Source of the DNA: an uncultured SAR116 cluster alpha proteobacterium
GTDB lineage: Bacteria; Pseudomonadota; Alphaproteobacteria; Puniceispirillales; Marisalimonadaceae
Length of the DNA: 64,000 nt
NCBI GenBank assembly: GCA_902618025.1
Contig: CACMYY010000001.1
Coordinates: 223,860 to 287,859 of the forward strand
Direction of reading: 5' to 3'
Part shown: positions 17,895-26,586 of the stretch, one piece after another
How the letters are laid out: each line of letters starts with the position of its first letter
How positions within the stretch are numbered: the stretch's first letter is position 1
Position numbers and translations under genes: made by a program
The notes under the pieces: generated by a model
Told to the model about the DNA's origin: nothing
Databases searched by the model: none
Seen by the model: only the letters and a program-made list of their open reading frames with translations

Positions 17895-19275
17895 ATTGTT
17901 CTCTGTATTTTTTTACAACATGCAGAGCATAAAAATTCATTGCAAGTGTAATTACGATAAGAGTTAAAGCTAATGCAAACGCAGACAATGTTTTTGCAGA
18001 CTCAAACTCTTGGTCACCAACTAATATAGTAACAATTTGAGATGTTACAGTTGTGACAGCTTCTAAAGGATTAGCAGTAAGATTTGCAGCCAAACCTGCA
18101 GCCATTACAACTATCATTGTTTCCCCAACAGCTCTAGAAACAGCTAGGATAATACTAGCTACAATACCAGGTAAAGCAGCAGGAAGGACAATTTTTATTA
18201 CAGTTTCGTTTTTAGTTGAACCTAAACCATAACCTGCATCTCGTAAGGACTGAGGAACAGCATTTATTACATCATCAGATAAAGAGGAAATAAATGGTAT
18301 AATCATTATCCCCATCACCAATCCTGCTGCTAAAGCTGACTCAGAAGCTACATCTAATCCAAATATAGAACCTGAGGACCTTAAAAAAGGAGCAACAGTT
18401 AGAGCGGCAAAAAAACCATAAACAACTGTGGGTATGCCTGCCAAAATCTCCAAAAGTGGTTTAAAAAAAACTCTCTCCTTTGATGTGGCGTATTCAGATA
18501 AGTAAATTGCACTAAATAACCCAACAGGCACTGAAACACATAATGCGATTATTGATATAAGAAAAGTACCAGCAAACAAAGGAATAGCACCATACTGAGA
18601 CAATCCTTCTTGACCAGAGCCAGCTCTTTCAGCACCTTCAAACTGTGGGTTCCATACTGTTCCAAACAAAAATTCATCATACGGTATAAGTGCAAAAAAT
18701 CTAATAGATTCAAAAACAACAGAAAAAATAATTGCAATAGTAGTTAATATTGCAATTACTGAACTTACTGCCAGGATTGACATTACGATCTTTTCAACTG
18801 CATTTCGTGAACGAAAATTACCACTAATTTTTTTGTAACCCAAAAAACCTGAAATTAAAGCAGTTGATATACAAATAATTACAGTAATAATTTGAGATTT
18901 ATGAATCCATGAAATCCAAATTTCTGCTGCATTTGTAACCCATTTAGGTGGTGTGCCAAATATCAAACCTTCTACAGAATTATTAATCTGAGCTAAAACA
19001 ATTGTAAAATTATAATCTTTAGACGCAACTACTTCCTTTGGTATATATTTTTTGATTAGTTCTGCAAAAATTAAATCATCGCAAATAGTAAATATAAAAA
19101 AAATTCCTAAAGCAGGTAATAATGAGACTAAAAGAGAGTAAACCCCATAATAATGTGTCAACGAATGAAGATTTTTTTGATTTAATTTAACTAAATTTTT
19201 TGCTCGGTTGTTACCAAGAAAAAAGAAAATTAAAGAGATCAGTAATACACTGCTAAGCAGATAAAAATTAAACAC
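17887..19275 (-). CDS. pstC: phosphate ABC transporter permease PstC, long form
   Basis: Second Pst permease, 462 aa, with extra N-terminal membrane segments before the core. The permease loop is 'PQSLRDAGYGLGSTKNETVIKIVLPAALPG', and 'SGQEGLSQYGAIPLFAGTFLIS' is typical of PstC. The start is GTG at 19273-19275: an AGAGG lies 7 bases before it, while a nearby ATG (19277-19279) is out of frame and leads to an immediate stop (Met-Ser-Val-stop). The gene follows pstS after a hairpin. Confidence 0.92.
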   Translation of the reverse strand: MFNFYLLSSVLLISLIFFFLGNNRAKNLVKLNQKNLHSLTHYYGVYSLLVSLLPALGIFFIFTICDDLIFAELIKKYIPKEVVASKDYNFTIVLAQINNSVEGLIFGTPPKWVTNAAEIWISWIHKSQIITVIICISTALISGFLGYKKISGNFRSRNAVEKIVMSILAVSSVIAILTTIAIIFSVVFESIRFFALIPYDEFLFGTVWNPQFEGAERAGSGQEGLSQYGAIPLFAGTFLISIIALCVSVPVGLFSAIYLSEYATSKERVFFKPLLEILAGIPTVVYGFFAALTVAPFLRSSGSIFGLDVASESALAAGLVMGIMIIPFISSLSDDVINAVPQSLRDAGYGLGSTKNETVIKIVLPAALPGIVASIILAVSRAVGETMIVVMAAGLAANLTANPLEAVTTVTSQIVTILVGDQEFESAKTLSAFALALTLIVITLAMNFYALHVVKKYREQYE

Positions 19276-19295
19276 TCATGATCCTCTTTATTAAT

Positions 19296-19323
19296 AAAGG
19301 GCCAGCTCTAAAGCTAGCCCTTT
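19296..19323 (-). terminator. attenuator-like hairpin between pstS and pstC
   Basis: Arms AAAGGGC and GCCCTTT enclose a second AGCT/AGCT stem with one mismatch and a 4-base loop, just after the pstS stop and before the pstC start on the minus strand. The following sequence TTTATTAATAAAG is only a weak T tract. Such hairpins usually stabilise the binding-protein mRNA and reduce read-through, giving more PstS than permease. Confidence 0.7.
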
Positions 19324-19334
19324 AATTATTTAAA

Positions 19335-20372
19335 TTACTTTTTTAAATCTGCAGCAGTCAAAACTGGTAAGTTTGTCATGGCAGCTTTATATTTAGCTCT
19401 TTCTGCCTTAGGCATTGGTATCATACCTGCGTCAGATAATGCTCCTTCATCGCCCCAATGTTTTGTCCATTCAGCCATATACTCTTTCATACCTGGTACA
19501 ACACCAATATGTTGATGCTTTACGTAGTAATATAATGCTCTTGAAACAGAGTAATTATTCCCAGCAATATTTTCAAATGTAGGAGCTGTTTTACTAATAA
19601 CTGCACCTTGTAATGTATCAGAGTTTTGATCTAAATATGAAAAACCAAAAATACCATAAGCTGAAGTATCTTCATTTAATTTTTGAACAATAAGATTATC
19701 TTGCTCTCCAGCCTCTATAAACACTCCATCTGTTCTCATAGCACGACATTTTTTACCTTTTTTATCTCCTCTTGCCACAGATGCCGCTTTGGCTTCTTTA
19801 TCCTTGGCACAATAACCTTTTTGGTTTACCATTTCAGCATATGAAGCTCTTGTACCAGAAGTTGTTGGCGGACCATATACTCTTATAGCAATATCTGGAA
19901 GATCAGGATTAATATCACTCCATTTTTTATAAGGATTTTTAACCCATTTACCATTAACAGGTATCTCAGCAGTTAGAGCTTTACCTAAATCAGCCTTAGA
20001 GATGTTTAATGGAATACCTTTCTTTGAGTTAGCAACAACAATTCCGTCGTAACCAACCTTAATTTCAGTTAGTTTAACACCATTTTTTTCACAATACGCT
20101 AATTCTTTAGATTTCATTCTTGAAGATGCGTTTCCAATATCAATAAATTTTGTACCAACACCATCACAAACACCTTTTTTGCCAACGGAAGATCCACCTG
20201 ATTCTACCACTGGAGTTTTGAAGTTAGGATTTTTACCAAGTTGTTCTGCGATGATTCTAGCAAATGGTAAAACTGTAGAAGATCCAGCAAGACTTAATGT
20301 ATCTCTAGCCTGAGCAACGCTAGTCACTACTAAACCAGAAATAATACCAGCCATAAAAATTGTCTTTTTCAT
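19335..20372 (-). CDS. pstS: phosphate-binding periplasmic protein
   Basis: 345-aa periplasmic phosphate-binding protein with a Sec signal peptide of about 22 residues ending in AQA. Phosphate-site motifs are visible: 'LAGSSTVLPFARIIAEQL', 'ESGGSSVGKKGVCDGVGTKFIDIGNASSRMK' and 'VYGPPTTSGTRASYAEM'. Four Cys in two pairs could form disulfides. It is the first gene after the two Pho-box-like repeats; SD ACGGAG. It resembles the PstS form common in marine alphaproteobacteria more than the E. coli protein. Confidence 0.95.
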   Translation of the reverse strand: MKKTIFMAGIISGLVVTSVAQARDTLSLAGSSTVLPFARIIAEQLGKNPNFKTPVVESGGSSVGKKGVCDGVGTKFIDIGNASSRMKSKELAYCEKNGVKLTEIKVGYDGIVVANSKKGIPLNISKADLGKALTAEIPVNGKWVKNPYKKWSDINPDLPDIAIRVYGPPTTSGTRASYAEMVNQKGYCAKDKEAKAASVARGDKKGKKCRAMRTDGVFIEAGEQDNLIVQKLNEDTSAYGIFGFSYLDQNSDTLQGAVISKTAPTFENIAGNNYSVSRALYYYVKHQHIGVVPGMKEYMAEWTKHWGDEGALSDAGMIPMPKAERAKYKAAMTNLPVLTAADLKK

Positions 20373-20450
20373 TTATTACTCCGTATTAAAGTTAGTTAAT
20401 TAAACGTTGCTATTTTTCTATTAAATACATTAATGAAATATTTCACTTAT

Positions 20451-20468
20451 ATTACAGTTTTATTACAA
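20451..20468 (-). promoter_or_regulatory. Pho-box-like direct repeat, pstS-proximal
   Basis: On the minus strand: TTGTAAT-AAAA-CTGTAAT, two 7-base half sites on an 11-base period, 78 bases before the pstS start. This is the geometry of PhoB sites (half sites CTGTCAT/CTGTAAT-like, 4-base spacer). Predicted PhoB binding site for pstS. Confidence 0.65.
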
Positions 20469-20510
20469 AATAAGTTATATTCAGCTTAAAATAATAAAAA
20501 AATAAGATAT

Positions 20511-20528
20511 GTTACAGAATTGTTACAA
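20511..20528 (-). promoter_or_regulatory. Pho-box-like direct repeat, distal
   Basis: On the minus strand: TTGTAAC-AATT-CTGTAAC, again 7+4+7 bases, located 10 bases after the phoR stop and 60 bases upstream of the first box. The two 18-mers agree at nearly every half-site base, which argues against chance. Confidence 0.7.
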
Positions 20529-20537
20529 TTGTCTAAA

Positions 20538-21581
20538 TTAATCTGTGTTAGCAAGTGGAAAAGTCATAGCAAAATGAGTTAATTCTTTAGGTGTACTTTT
20601 TATTTCTAAAGTTGCTCTATGCTTAATTAAAATATGTTTTACAATAGCAAGACCAAGTCCAGTGCCGCCAAGTTCTCTTGATCTGGCTTTATCAATTCTA
20701 AAAAATCTTTCAGTTAATCTATCTAAATATTTTTCTGGAATTCCGTCACCTTGGTTTATTACACTTACAATAACCTCATCTTTCCTAAATTGTTCAATGC
20801 GAACAAGAATATCAGTTTTTTCATAACCATACTTAATGGCATTTTCTAATAAATTCACAAAAACCTGATTAATCTCATCTATATTACCAATTATGAAACA
20901 TGGATCGTTAGTGTTTTGCCTTAAGTCTTCTAATGTTATATTATTATTTTTACTTAAACCTCTCTCTTTAATTGATGAAATTACATATTGAATAGGATTT
21001 ATTAGAGATATGTTTGTATTTGGTGTGATATGCTCTTCTGTTTCCACTTTAGATAATGACAAAATATCATCAATTAATCTATTCATTCTTTTAGCTTCTT
21101 CATCCATAATATTTAAAAATTTTCTTATGGTGCTTTCATCTTCTACGTTTCCATTAAGTAGGGTTTCAATAAAACCGACCAAGCTCGTAAGCGGCGACTT
21201 TAACTCATGACTAACATTTGCCACAAAGTCTCTTCTAACTTTTTCAAGATTTCTTTGAAGTGTCATATCTAAAAGTAAAACACCAAATAGATTTTTTTTA
21301 ATTTTTTTAACTTTTATCAGCAATGATCGCTTTAAAGCATCATCTATCTGATAATTAAACTGATCATCAAAAACACCGTTTTCATAGCTAGTATTTAAAT
21401 TTTTGAGCTCTTCAATATCAACTAAATGATAAATAAACTTACCAATTAAGTTTTCACCTAAATATTGTTTTGCAAGATTATTAGAAAATAATATACAACC
21501 CAAATCATCACAAAAGAGAAGACCATCTTCAAGAAGTTGACTTACATTACTTATATTATTTGGAATAGATTTTTTTTTCAT
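20538..21581 (-). CDS. phoR: phosphate regulon sensor histidine kinase, soluble form
   Basis: 347-aa histidine kinase. Residues 10-110 form a PAS-like domain ('LLEDGLLFCDDLGCILFSNNLAKQYLG'); the H-box VSHELKSPLTSLVGF puts the phospho-His at 125; N-box 'NLLENAIKYG', G1 'NQGDGIPEKYLDRLTERFFRID' and G2 GGTGLGLAIVKHIL follow. Unlike most PhoR proteins there is no hydrophobic stretch long enough for a membrane helix, so it should be cytosolic and depend on contact with PhoU/PstB. It is upstream of pstS on the same strand. No clear SD is present. Confidence 0.9.
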   Translation of the reverse strand: MKKKSIPNNISNVSQLLEDGLLFCDDLGCILFSNNLAKQYLGENLIGKFIYHLVDIEELKNLNTSYENGVFDDQFNYQIDDALKRSLLIKVKKIKKNLFGVLLLDMTLQRNLEKVRRDFVANVSHELKSPLTSLVGFIETLLNGNVEDESTIRKFLNIMDEEAKRMNRLIDDILSLSKVETEEHITPNTNISLINPIQYVISSIKERGLSKNNNITLEDLRQNTNDPCFIIGNIDEINQVFVNLLENAIKYGYEKTDILVRIEQFRKDEVIVSVINQGDGIPEKYLDRLTERFFRIDKARSRELGGTGLGLAIVKHILIKHRATLEIKSTPKELTHFAMTFPLANTD

Positions 21582-21696
21582 AATTAAATAATAAGCAAAA
21601 ATTAATAAATTTGTAATATAAGTTTTATAATAAGTTATTTATATTAATTTTTTATTAAATTTATTAATATTTAAAATTTTTCTAAAAGGTCGAAAA

Positions 21697-22695
21697 ATGG
21701 AAACTCTTGCTGTAAACGGTATCGGGAGAATTGGAAAGCTAGTAGTAAAGTTATTAGTTCAAAATCAATACAACTTAACTCACTTAAATGAAATAAACGG
21801 TAACACTAACTCATTAATACATAGCATTAAATTTGATAGTATTCATGGAAAATGGCAAGCAAATATTGAAGATGGTAAAGATGAAATAAAGATTAATGGC
21901 AAGTCTATAAAAGCAACTTTTGTTGAAAATATTAATGATCTCAGCTTAGATGATGTAGACATTATGATTGACTGCACAGGTGTATACAAAAGTTCTTCAA
22001 AACTTCAAAAATATTTTGACAAAGGTATAAAAAAGGTAATTGTTTCAGCACCAATAAATGAGGATAATATTGTAAATATTGCTTATGGAGTTAATCATAA
22101 TATTTATAAGCCAAAAAAACATAATATAATAACAGGGGCAAGTTGCACGACTAACTGCATAGCCCCAATTATTAAAGTTTTACATGAAAATATTGGTATA
22201 AACCATGGTTCTATAACAACTATTCATAATTTAACAAACAGTCAGACTTTAGTTGATATTCCTCATAATGACCTTAGAAGAGGCAGGTCTGCAATAAATA
22301 ACTTAATACCTACCACCACAGGTTCAGCTAAAGCTATTTCATTAATTTATCCAGAATTAAAAGGAAGATTAAATGGACACGCTGTCAGAGTCCCTATTTT
22401 AAATAGTTCTTTAACTGATTGTGTTTTTGAAATGAAATCATCAACTAACAAGGATCAAATCAACAACCTGCTTAAATCAGCGAGTGAAACCGAATTAAAA
22501 AATATATTAGGATACGAAGAACGCCCATTAGTCTCAACTGACTTTATAAATGACCCTAGAAGCTCAGTTATTGATAGCTTATCTACAATGGTTGTAAATG
22601 ATACACAGGTTAAGATCTATGCTTGGTATGATAATGAATGGGGTTATGCCAATAGAATGGTTGATATAGTAAATATGGTGATCAAAGCTACTTAA
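21697..22695 (+). CDS. gap: ArsJ-associated glyceraldehyde-3-phosphate dehydrogenase
   Basis: GAPDH-fold enzyme of 332 aa. NAD motif NGIGRIG (7-13), catalytic Cys150 in GASCTTNC, base His177 in TTIHNLTNSQ, and 'WYDNEWGYANRMVD' near the C-terminus. It lies 4 bases before an ArsJ-type permease; this pair is known to detoxify arsenate: GAPDH uses arsenate in place of phosphate to make 1-arseno-3-phosphoglycerate and ArsJ exports it. Divergence from glycolytic GAPDH (for example a short N-terminus starting METLAVNG) supports the specialised paralogue. SD AAAGG. Adjacent to the phosphate regulon. Confidence 0.88.
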   Translation: METLAVNGIGRIGKLVVKLLVQNQYNLTHLNEINGNTNSLIHSIKFDSIHGKWQANIEDGKDEIKINGKSIKATFVENINDLSLDDVDIMIDCTGVYKSSSKLQKYFDKGIKKVIVSAPINEDNIVNIAYGVNHNIYKPKKHNIITGASCTTNCIAPIIKVLHENIGINHGSITTIHNLTNSQTLVDIPHNDLRRGRSAINNLIPTTTGSAKAISLIYPELKGRLNGHAVRVPILNSSLTDCVFEMKSSTNKDQINNLLKSASETELKNILGYEERPLVSTDFINDPRSSVIDSLSTMVVNDTQVKIYAWYDNEWGYANRMVDIVNMVIKAT

Positions 22696-22699
22696 AATA

Positions 22700-23938
22700 A
22701 TGATCAAACTTAATAACAATGAAATTTCTTTTGCTCTAATCACTCTTGCTTATTGGTTTTTTATGTTAACTGATGGCGCATTGAGAATGTTAGTTTTACT
22801 TCATTTTCATGTTCTAGGTTATACACCCCTTCAATTAGCATATTTATTTTTATTATATGAATTTTTAGGCATGATTACCAACCTTGGAGCTGGATGGATA
22901 GCTAAAAAATTTGGTCTCAATACTACATTGTTTGCTGGGATAATCCTTCAAATATTCTCTTTAATGATTTTAACTCAACTAGATCAAACATGGAGTACTA
23001 CTTTATCAGTTCTTTTTGTAATGTTTACACAAGGCTTGTCTGGTATTGCTAAAGATTTAACAAAGATGAGTGCTAAAAGCTCAGTTAAGCTACTCTCCCC
23101 TAATAAAAACTCAAAATTATTTAAATGGGTTTCTCTTATGACTGGATCCAAGAATGCTGTTAAAGGATTTGGCTTCCTAACAGGAGCTCTTCTTCTCTCT
23201 TTTACTAGCTTTGAAACCTCACTTAAAATAATGGCCTTAATTCTTGCTTTAATGTTCATACTATTATTAATTAATTTAAAAACTAATATTTCTGAAGTTA
23301 ATAAAAAGTCAAAGTTTTCAGAAGTTTTTTCTAAAAACAAAGATATTAATTACCTTAGCCTTGGAAGAGTTTTCCTTTTCGGATCTAGAGATACATGGTT
23401 TGTTGTAGGATTGCCTATATTTTTATACTCAGCCTTATCTGATGGATCATTGGACGGGAATAAAAAAGCTTTTTTTATTATTGGGGCATTTATGGCGGCG
23501 TGGACTATATTTTACGGACTTGTTCAAGCCATTACCCCCAAAATACTGTCAAAAGATAGGTCCTTCAGCAAACAATCTAAGTTCTGGGCTGAATTTCTAA
23601 CCGCAATTCCTTTGGTATTAATAAGCTTTAATTATTATTTTCAAGAATATAGTATTTATAATGTTACATTTTTAATTTTTATGTTTGGATTTGTTTTTGC
23701 CATTAATTCATCTATTCATTCTTTTTTAATTTTAAATTATACGAATAACAAAAGAGTAACACTTGACGTTGGATTTTATTATATGTCCAATGCTTTTGGC
23801 AGATTAATTGGAACACTATTGTCTGGACTTGCCTTCCAATATGGAGGTTTCACTCTTTGCCTCTTCATTACTTCAATTTTACTAATGTTAAATAGATTAG
23901 TCATTCAAAAACTTAATTTGAAATATATTAAAGTTTGA
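22700..23938 (+). CDS. arsJ: ArsJ-type organoarsenical efflux MFS transporter
   Basis: 412-aa MFS membrane protein with about 12 helices. Blocks characteristic of ArsJ are present: 'YWFFMLTDGALRMLVLLHFH', 'LGYTPLQLAYLFLLYEFLG', 'GLSGIAKDLTKMSAKSSVK' and 'LFKWVSLMTGSKNAVKG'. ArsJ exports 1-arseno-3-phosphoglycerate, which decays outside the cell to arsenate. Starts 4 bases after gap, so the two are one operon. No arsC, acr3 or arsR is visible in the window, so this would be the local arsenate resistance route. Confidence 0.88.
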   Translation: MIKLNNNEISFALITLAYWFFMLTDGALRMLVLLHFHVLGYTPLQLAYLFLLYEFLGMITNLGAGWIAKKFGLNTTLFAGIILQIFSLMILTQLDQTWSTTLSVLFVMFTQGLSGIAKDLTKMSAKSSVKLLSPNKNSKLFKWVSLMTGSKNAVKGFGFLTGALLLSFTSFETSLKIMALILALMFILLLINLKTNISEVNKKSKFSEVFSKNKDINYLSLGRVFLFGSRDTWFVVGLPIFLYSALSDGSLDGNKKAFFIIGAFMAAWTIFYGLVQAITPKILSKDRSFSKQSKFWAEFLTAIPLVLISFNYYFQEYSIYNVTFLIFMFGFVFAINSSIHSFLILNYTNNKRVTLDVGFYYMSNAFGRLIGTLLSGLAFQYGGFTLCLFITSILLMLNRLVIQKLNLKYIKV

Positions 23939-23973
23939 TAAAATTTAAATTTTAAAACTAATTTATAAATGGA

Positions 23974-24624
23974 TTATGGCATAGGTATAACTTGGTCATT
24001 TTGCGGTACTTGCCATCCTTTTTGAACAGCTGGCCTATCAACCATTTCCTTATACCATCTAGATACATTTGGATAATTATTAATATCTATCTCCTGCCAA
24101 TCAAATCTTGCCGTCCATGGCCATATAGAAATATCAGCAATGCTATATTTATTTCCAGAAATATATTGATGTTTACCTAGTCGATCATCCATTACTCTGT
24201 ATAATCTTTTGGCTTCCTTAGAATATCTTTCTTCAGCATAATTAGATTTTCCTTTATTATATTTTACAAAATGGTGTACCTGACCAAACATAGGACCAAC
24301 ACCTCCCATTTGCCACATAACCCATTCAATAGTTCTAAAATATTCATCAGAATTAGATTTATTTATTAGCATCCCACTTTTATCAGCCAAATACATCAGA
24401 ATTGCGCCTGATTCAAAGAGTGAATAATTATTATTTTCTTTGTCAACTATTGCAGGAATTTTATTATTTGGAGAAATTTTTAAAAAATTAGTATGAAATT
24501 GATCATCTTTTCCGATGTTTACAGGAAAAACAGTATAATTTATTCCTGTTTCTTCTAACATTATTGATATTTTTCTCCCATTTGGAGTAGGCCATGTGTA
24601 CAAGTCTATCATATTTTTATCCAT
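23974..24624 (-). CDS. glutathione S-transferase family protein (Ure2p/YfcG-like)
   Basis: 216-aa thioredoxin-fold plus helical GST. 'IDLYTWPTPNGRKISIMLEETGINY' opens the N-terminal domain, 'SPNNKIPAIVD' carries the cis-Pro, 'FESGAILMYLADKSG' the Glu-Ser glutathione contact, and 'YSIADISIWPW' the C-terminal N-cap motif. The N-terminal TxPN pattern fits the nu-class YfcG/YghU-like disulfide-bond oxidoreductases. It starts 4 bases after the quinone reductase gene and is probably co-transcribed with it, suggesting handling of electrophiles or oxidative stress. Confidence 0.88.
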   Translation of the reverse strand: MDKNMIDLYTWPTPNGRKISIMLEETGINYTVFPVNIGKDDQFHTNFLKISPNNKIPAIVDKENNNYSLFESGAILMYLADKSGMLINKSNSDEYFRTIEWVMWQMGGVGPMFGQVHHFVKYNKGKSNYAEERYSKEAKRLYRVMDDRLGKHQYISGNKYSIADISIWPWTARFDWQEIDINNYPNVSRWYKEMVDRPAVQKGWQVPQNDQVIPMP

Positions 24625-24628
24625 ATTT

Positions 24629-25612
24629 TTAAAGAGTAATTACAATTGCGCCTTTAGTTTTTCTACCTTCAAGTAAATTATGTGCATCAACAATATTTTC
24701 TAAAGGCATTCTGTCATGAATAGAAACTTTTAATCTTCCATCAGCAATCCTACTATAAAGTTGATAAGATGCATCATTATATTCATTTCTATTTGCTATG
24801 TATGTAAACAAAGTTGGCCTAGTTACAAACAAAGAACCTTTTGCAGAAAGCAATCCTAAATTAAAATCAACAACAGGGCCCGATGATTGTCCAAATAAAG
24901 CCCATAAACCTCTGGGCTTCAGACAATCTAAAGATGCAGGAAAAACTGATTTTGCAACACTGTCATAAACAACATCACATTTTTCATTATTTGTAATGCT
25001 CATTACTTCAGCAACAAAATCCTGACTGTTGTAGTCGATTACGTGATGATAACCAGCTTTTTTTGCTGCTTCTACTTTTTCAGGGCCACCTGCTGTTCCA
25101 ATCATAGTGGCACCAATTTCACTGCCCCATTGCCCCATTAATTGGCCAACACCTCCAGCAGCTGCATGACAAAGAGCTGTCATACCACTTTCTAACTTAA
25201 ATGTTAAGTGAAGCAAATAATGTGTCGTTAATCCTTTAAGTGTACTTGCAACCACTTCATGATCATCTACATCTACTTTAATCTCTACTGCATGCGCAGC
25301 ATTAATTAATGCATATTCTGCATATGCCCCAACAGGAGTAACATAAGATACCTTATCACCCTCTTTGATAAAATTAACATCAGCCCCAACAGAATGAACA
25401 TGCCCTACCCCCTCTGATCCTGGAACCTTTATCTTTTCTTCATTAGGCCAAGGGTATAATCCAGTTCTGAAGTAAGTGTCTAGATAGTTTAAACCGATAG
25501 CTTTATTTTTAACAACAATCTGTCCAGGGCTTGGTGTTGGAATATCAGCTTCTCTAAGCTTCATGTTTTCTGCAGTACCAAAATCAGTTAATTCTATTAC
25601 TCTTTGCGTCAT
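24629..25612 (-). CDS. NADPH:quinone oxidoreductase (zinc-independent MDR family)
   Basis: 327-aa medium-chain reductase. 'GSEGVGHVHSVGADV' and the nucleotide-binding 'HAAAGGVGQLMGQWGSEIGATMIGTAGG' are the family hallmarks; structural zinc cysteines are absent, as in Qor-type quinone reductases. It has a good SD (AGGGGAA) and leads the two-gene unit with the GST. Divergent from sodB across 150 bases. Confidence 0.9.
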   Translation of the reverse strand: MTQRVIELTDFGTAENMKLREADIPTPSPGQIVVKNKAIGLNYLDTYFRTGLYPWPNEEKIKVPGSEGVGHVHSVGADVNFIKEGDKVSYVTPVGAYAEYALINAAHAVEIKVDVDDHEVVASTLKGLTTHYLLHLTFKLESGMTALCHAAAGGVGQLMGQWGSEIGATMIGTAGGPEKVEAAKKAGYHHVIDYNSQDFVAEVMSITNNEKCDVVYDSVAKSVFPASLDCLKPRGLWALFGQSSGPVVDFNLGLLSAKGSLFVTRPTLFTYIANRNEYNDASYQLYSRIADGRLKVSIHDRMPLENIVDAHNLLEGRKTKGAIVITL

Positions 25613-25765
25613 TGTATTCCCCTAAATTTTTAAAAAATCACTATTTTTTATAATGACTTAATTCAAATTAGAATTTATGATGATCAAAATCAATGTTTTA
25701 TAATTAATTACTTGTAAAACTAACAATTATAATTATTTCTATTAAAAACAAATCAGGAGAAATTT

Positions 25766-26365
25766 ATGAGTTTAGTATTGTCAGAACTGCCATACGCAAT
25801 AGATGCACTTGCAGAGCATGGTATGAGTAAAGAAACAATGGAATATCATCATGATATTCATCACAAGGCTTATGTAGATAATGGGAACAACTTACTAAAA
25901 GGGACCGATTGGGAAAATAAAACCTTAGAGGAAATAATTATAGGCACATATGATGCAAATAATGTAGCCCAAAGTGGAATTTTCAATAATGTATCACAGC
26001 ATTGGAACCATGAACAATTTTGGCAAATGATGGGACCTTCAAAAGTTGGTATGCCCTCAGAACTAGAAAATGCTGTAAATGCCTCTTTTGGCAGTGTAGA
26101 AAAATTCAAAGAAGAATTTTGCAATGCTGGAGCAACACAATTTGGATCTGGTTGGTGCTGGCTTGTAAAAGATAAAGATGGAAGTTTAAAAGTAACTAAA
26201 ACTGAAAATGGCGTAAACCCTTTATGTTTTGGACAAACTGCGCTTCTAGGTTGTGATGTTTGGGAACATTCATATTATATAGACTTTAGAAATAAAAGAC
26301 CTGTATACCTGAAGAATTTCGTTGATAATTTAGTTAATTGGGAAAATGTTGCATCAAGACTTTAA
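25766..26365 (+). CDS. sodB: superoxide dismutase, Fe/Mn family
   Basis: 199-aa SOD with all four metal ligands visible: H28 (EYHHDIHH), H82 (HWNHEQFW), D164 and H168 (GCDVWEHSYY). Gln in the 'GATQFGSGW' block near residue 125 and the length favour the iron type, although Fe versus Mn use cannot be settled by eye. It converts superoxide to peroxide in the cytoplasm. Strong SD (CAGGAGAAATTT). A terminator hairpin follows. Confidence 0.94.
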   Translation: MSLVLSELPYAIDALAEHGMSKETMEYHHDIHHKAYVDNGNNLLKGTDWENKTLEEIIIGTYDANNVAQSGIFNNVSQHWNHEQFWQMMGPSKVGMPSELENAVNASFGSVEKFKEEFCNAGATQFGSGWCWLVKDKDGSLKVTKTENGVNPLCFGQTALLGCDVWEHSYYIDFRNKRPVYLKNFVDNLVNWENVASRL

Positions 26366-26385
26366 TGCAAAAAAAAAATAAAAAT

Positions 26386-26410
26386 AAAAGGTGCTTATGA
26401 GGCACTTTTT
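26386..26410 (+). terminator. intrinsic terminator after sodB
   Basis: Stem AAAAGGTGC / GCACTTTTT (9 pairs, one G-T) with a 7-base loop, ending in a T-rich tail (TTTTTATTTT), 20 bases after the sodB stop. The A tract on the left arm means it could also work in reverse. Confidence 0.8.
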
Positions 26411-26586
26411 ATTTTGCTTACAATTACAAAGTATAATTATAAATATCATTTACAATTATCTTTTCACATAAAACATTTTATCTAAAAATATTCCTAAGAT
26501 AAATTTGATATATTGAATTTCACTTTCAAAATTTTTATACAAATCAAACCCTATATTACAAAATCTTCATGTAATTTTACTCATAA

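Noticed and set aside
22984..23340. Minus-strand 118-codon frame inside arsJ
   Set aside because: It is antisense to a clear membrane transporter and has no ribosome site or recognisable domain.
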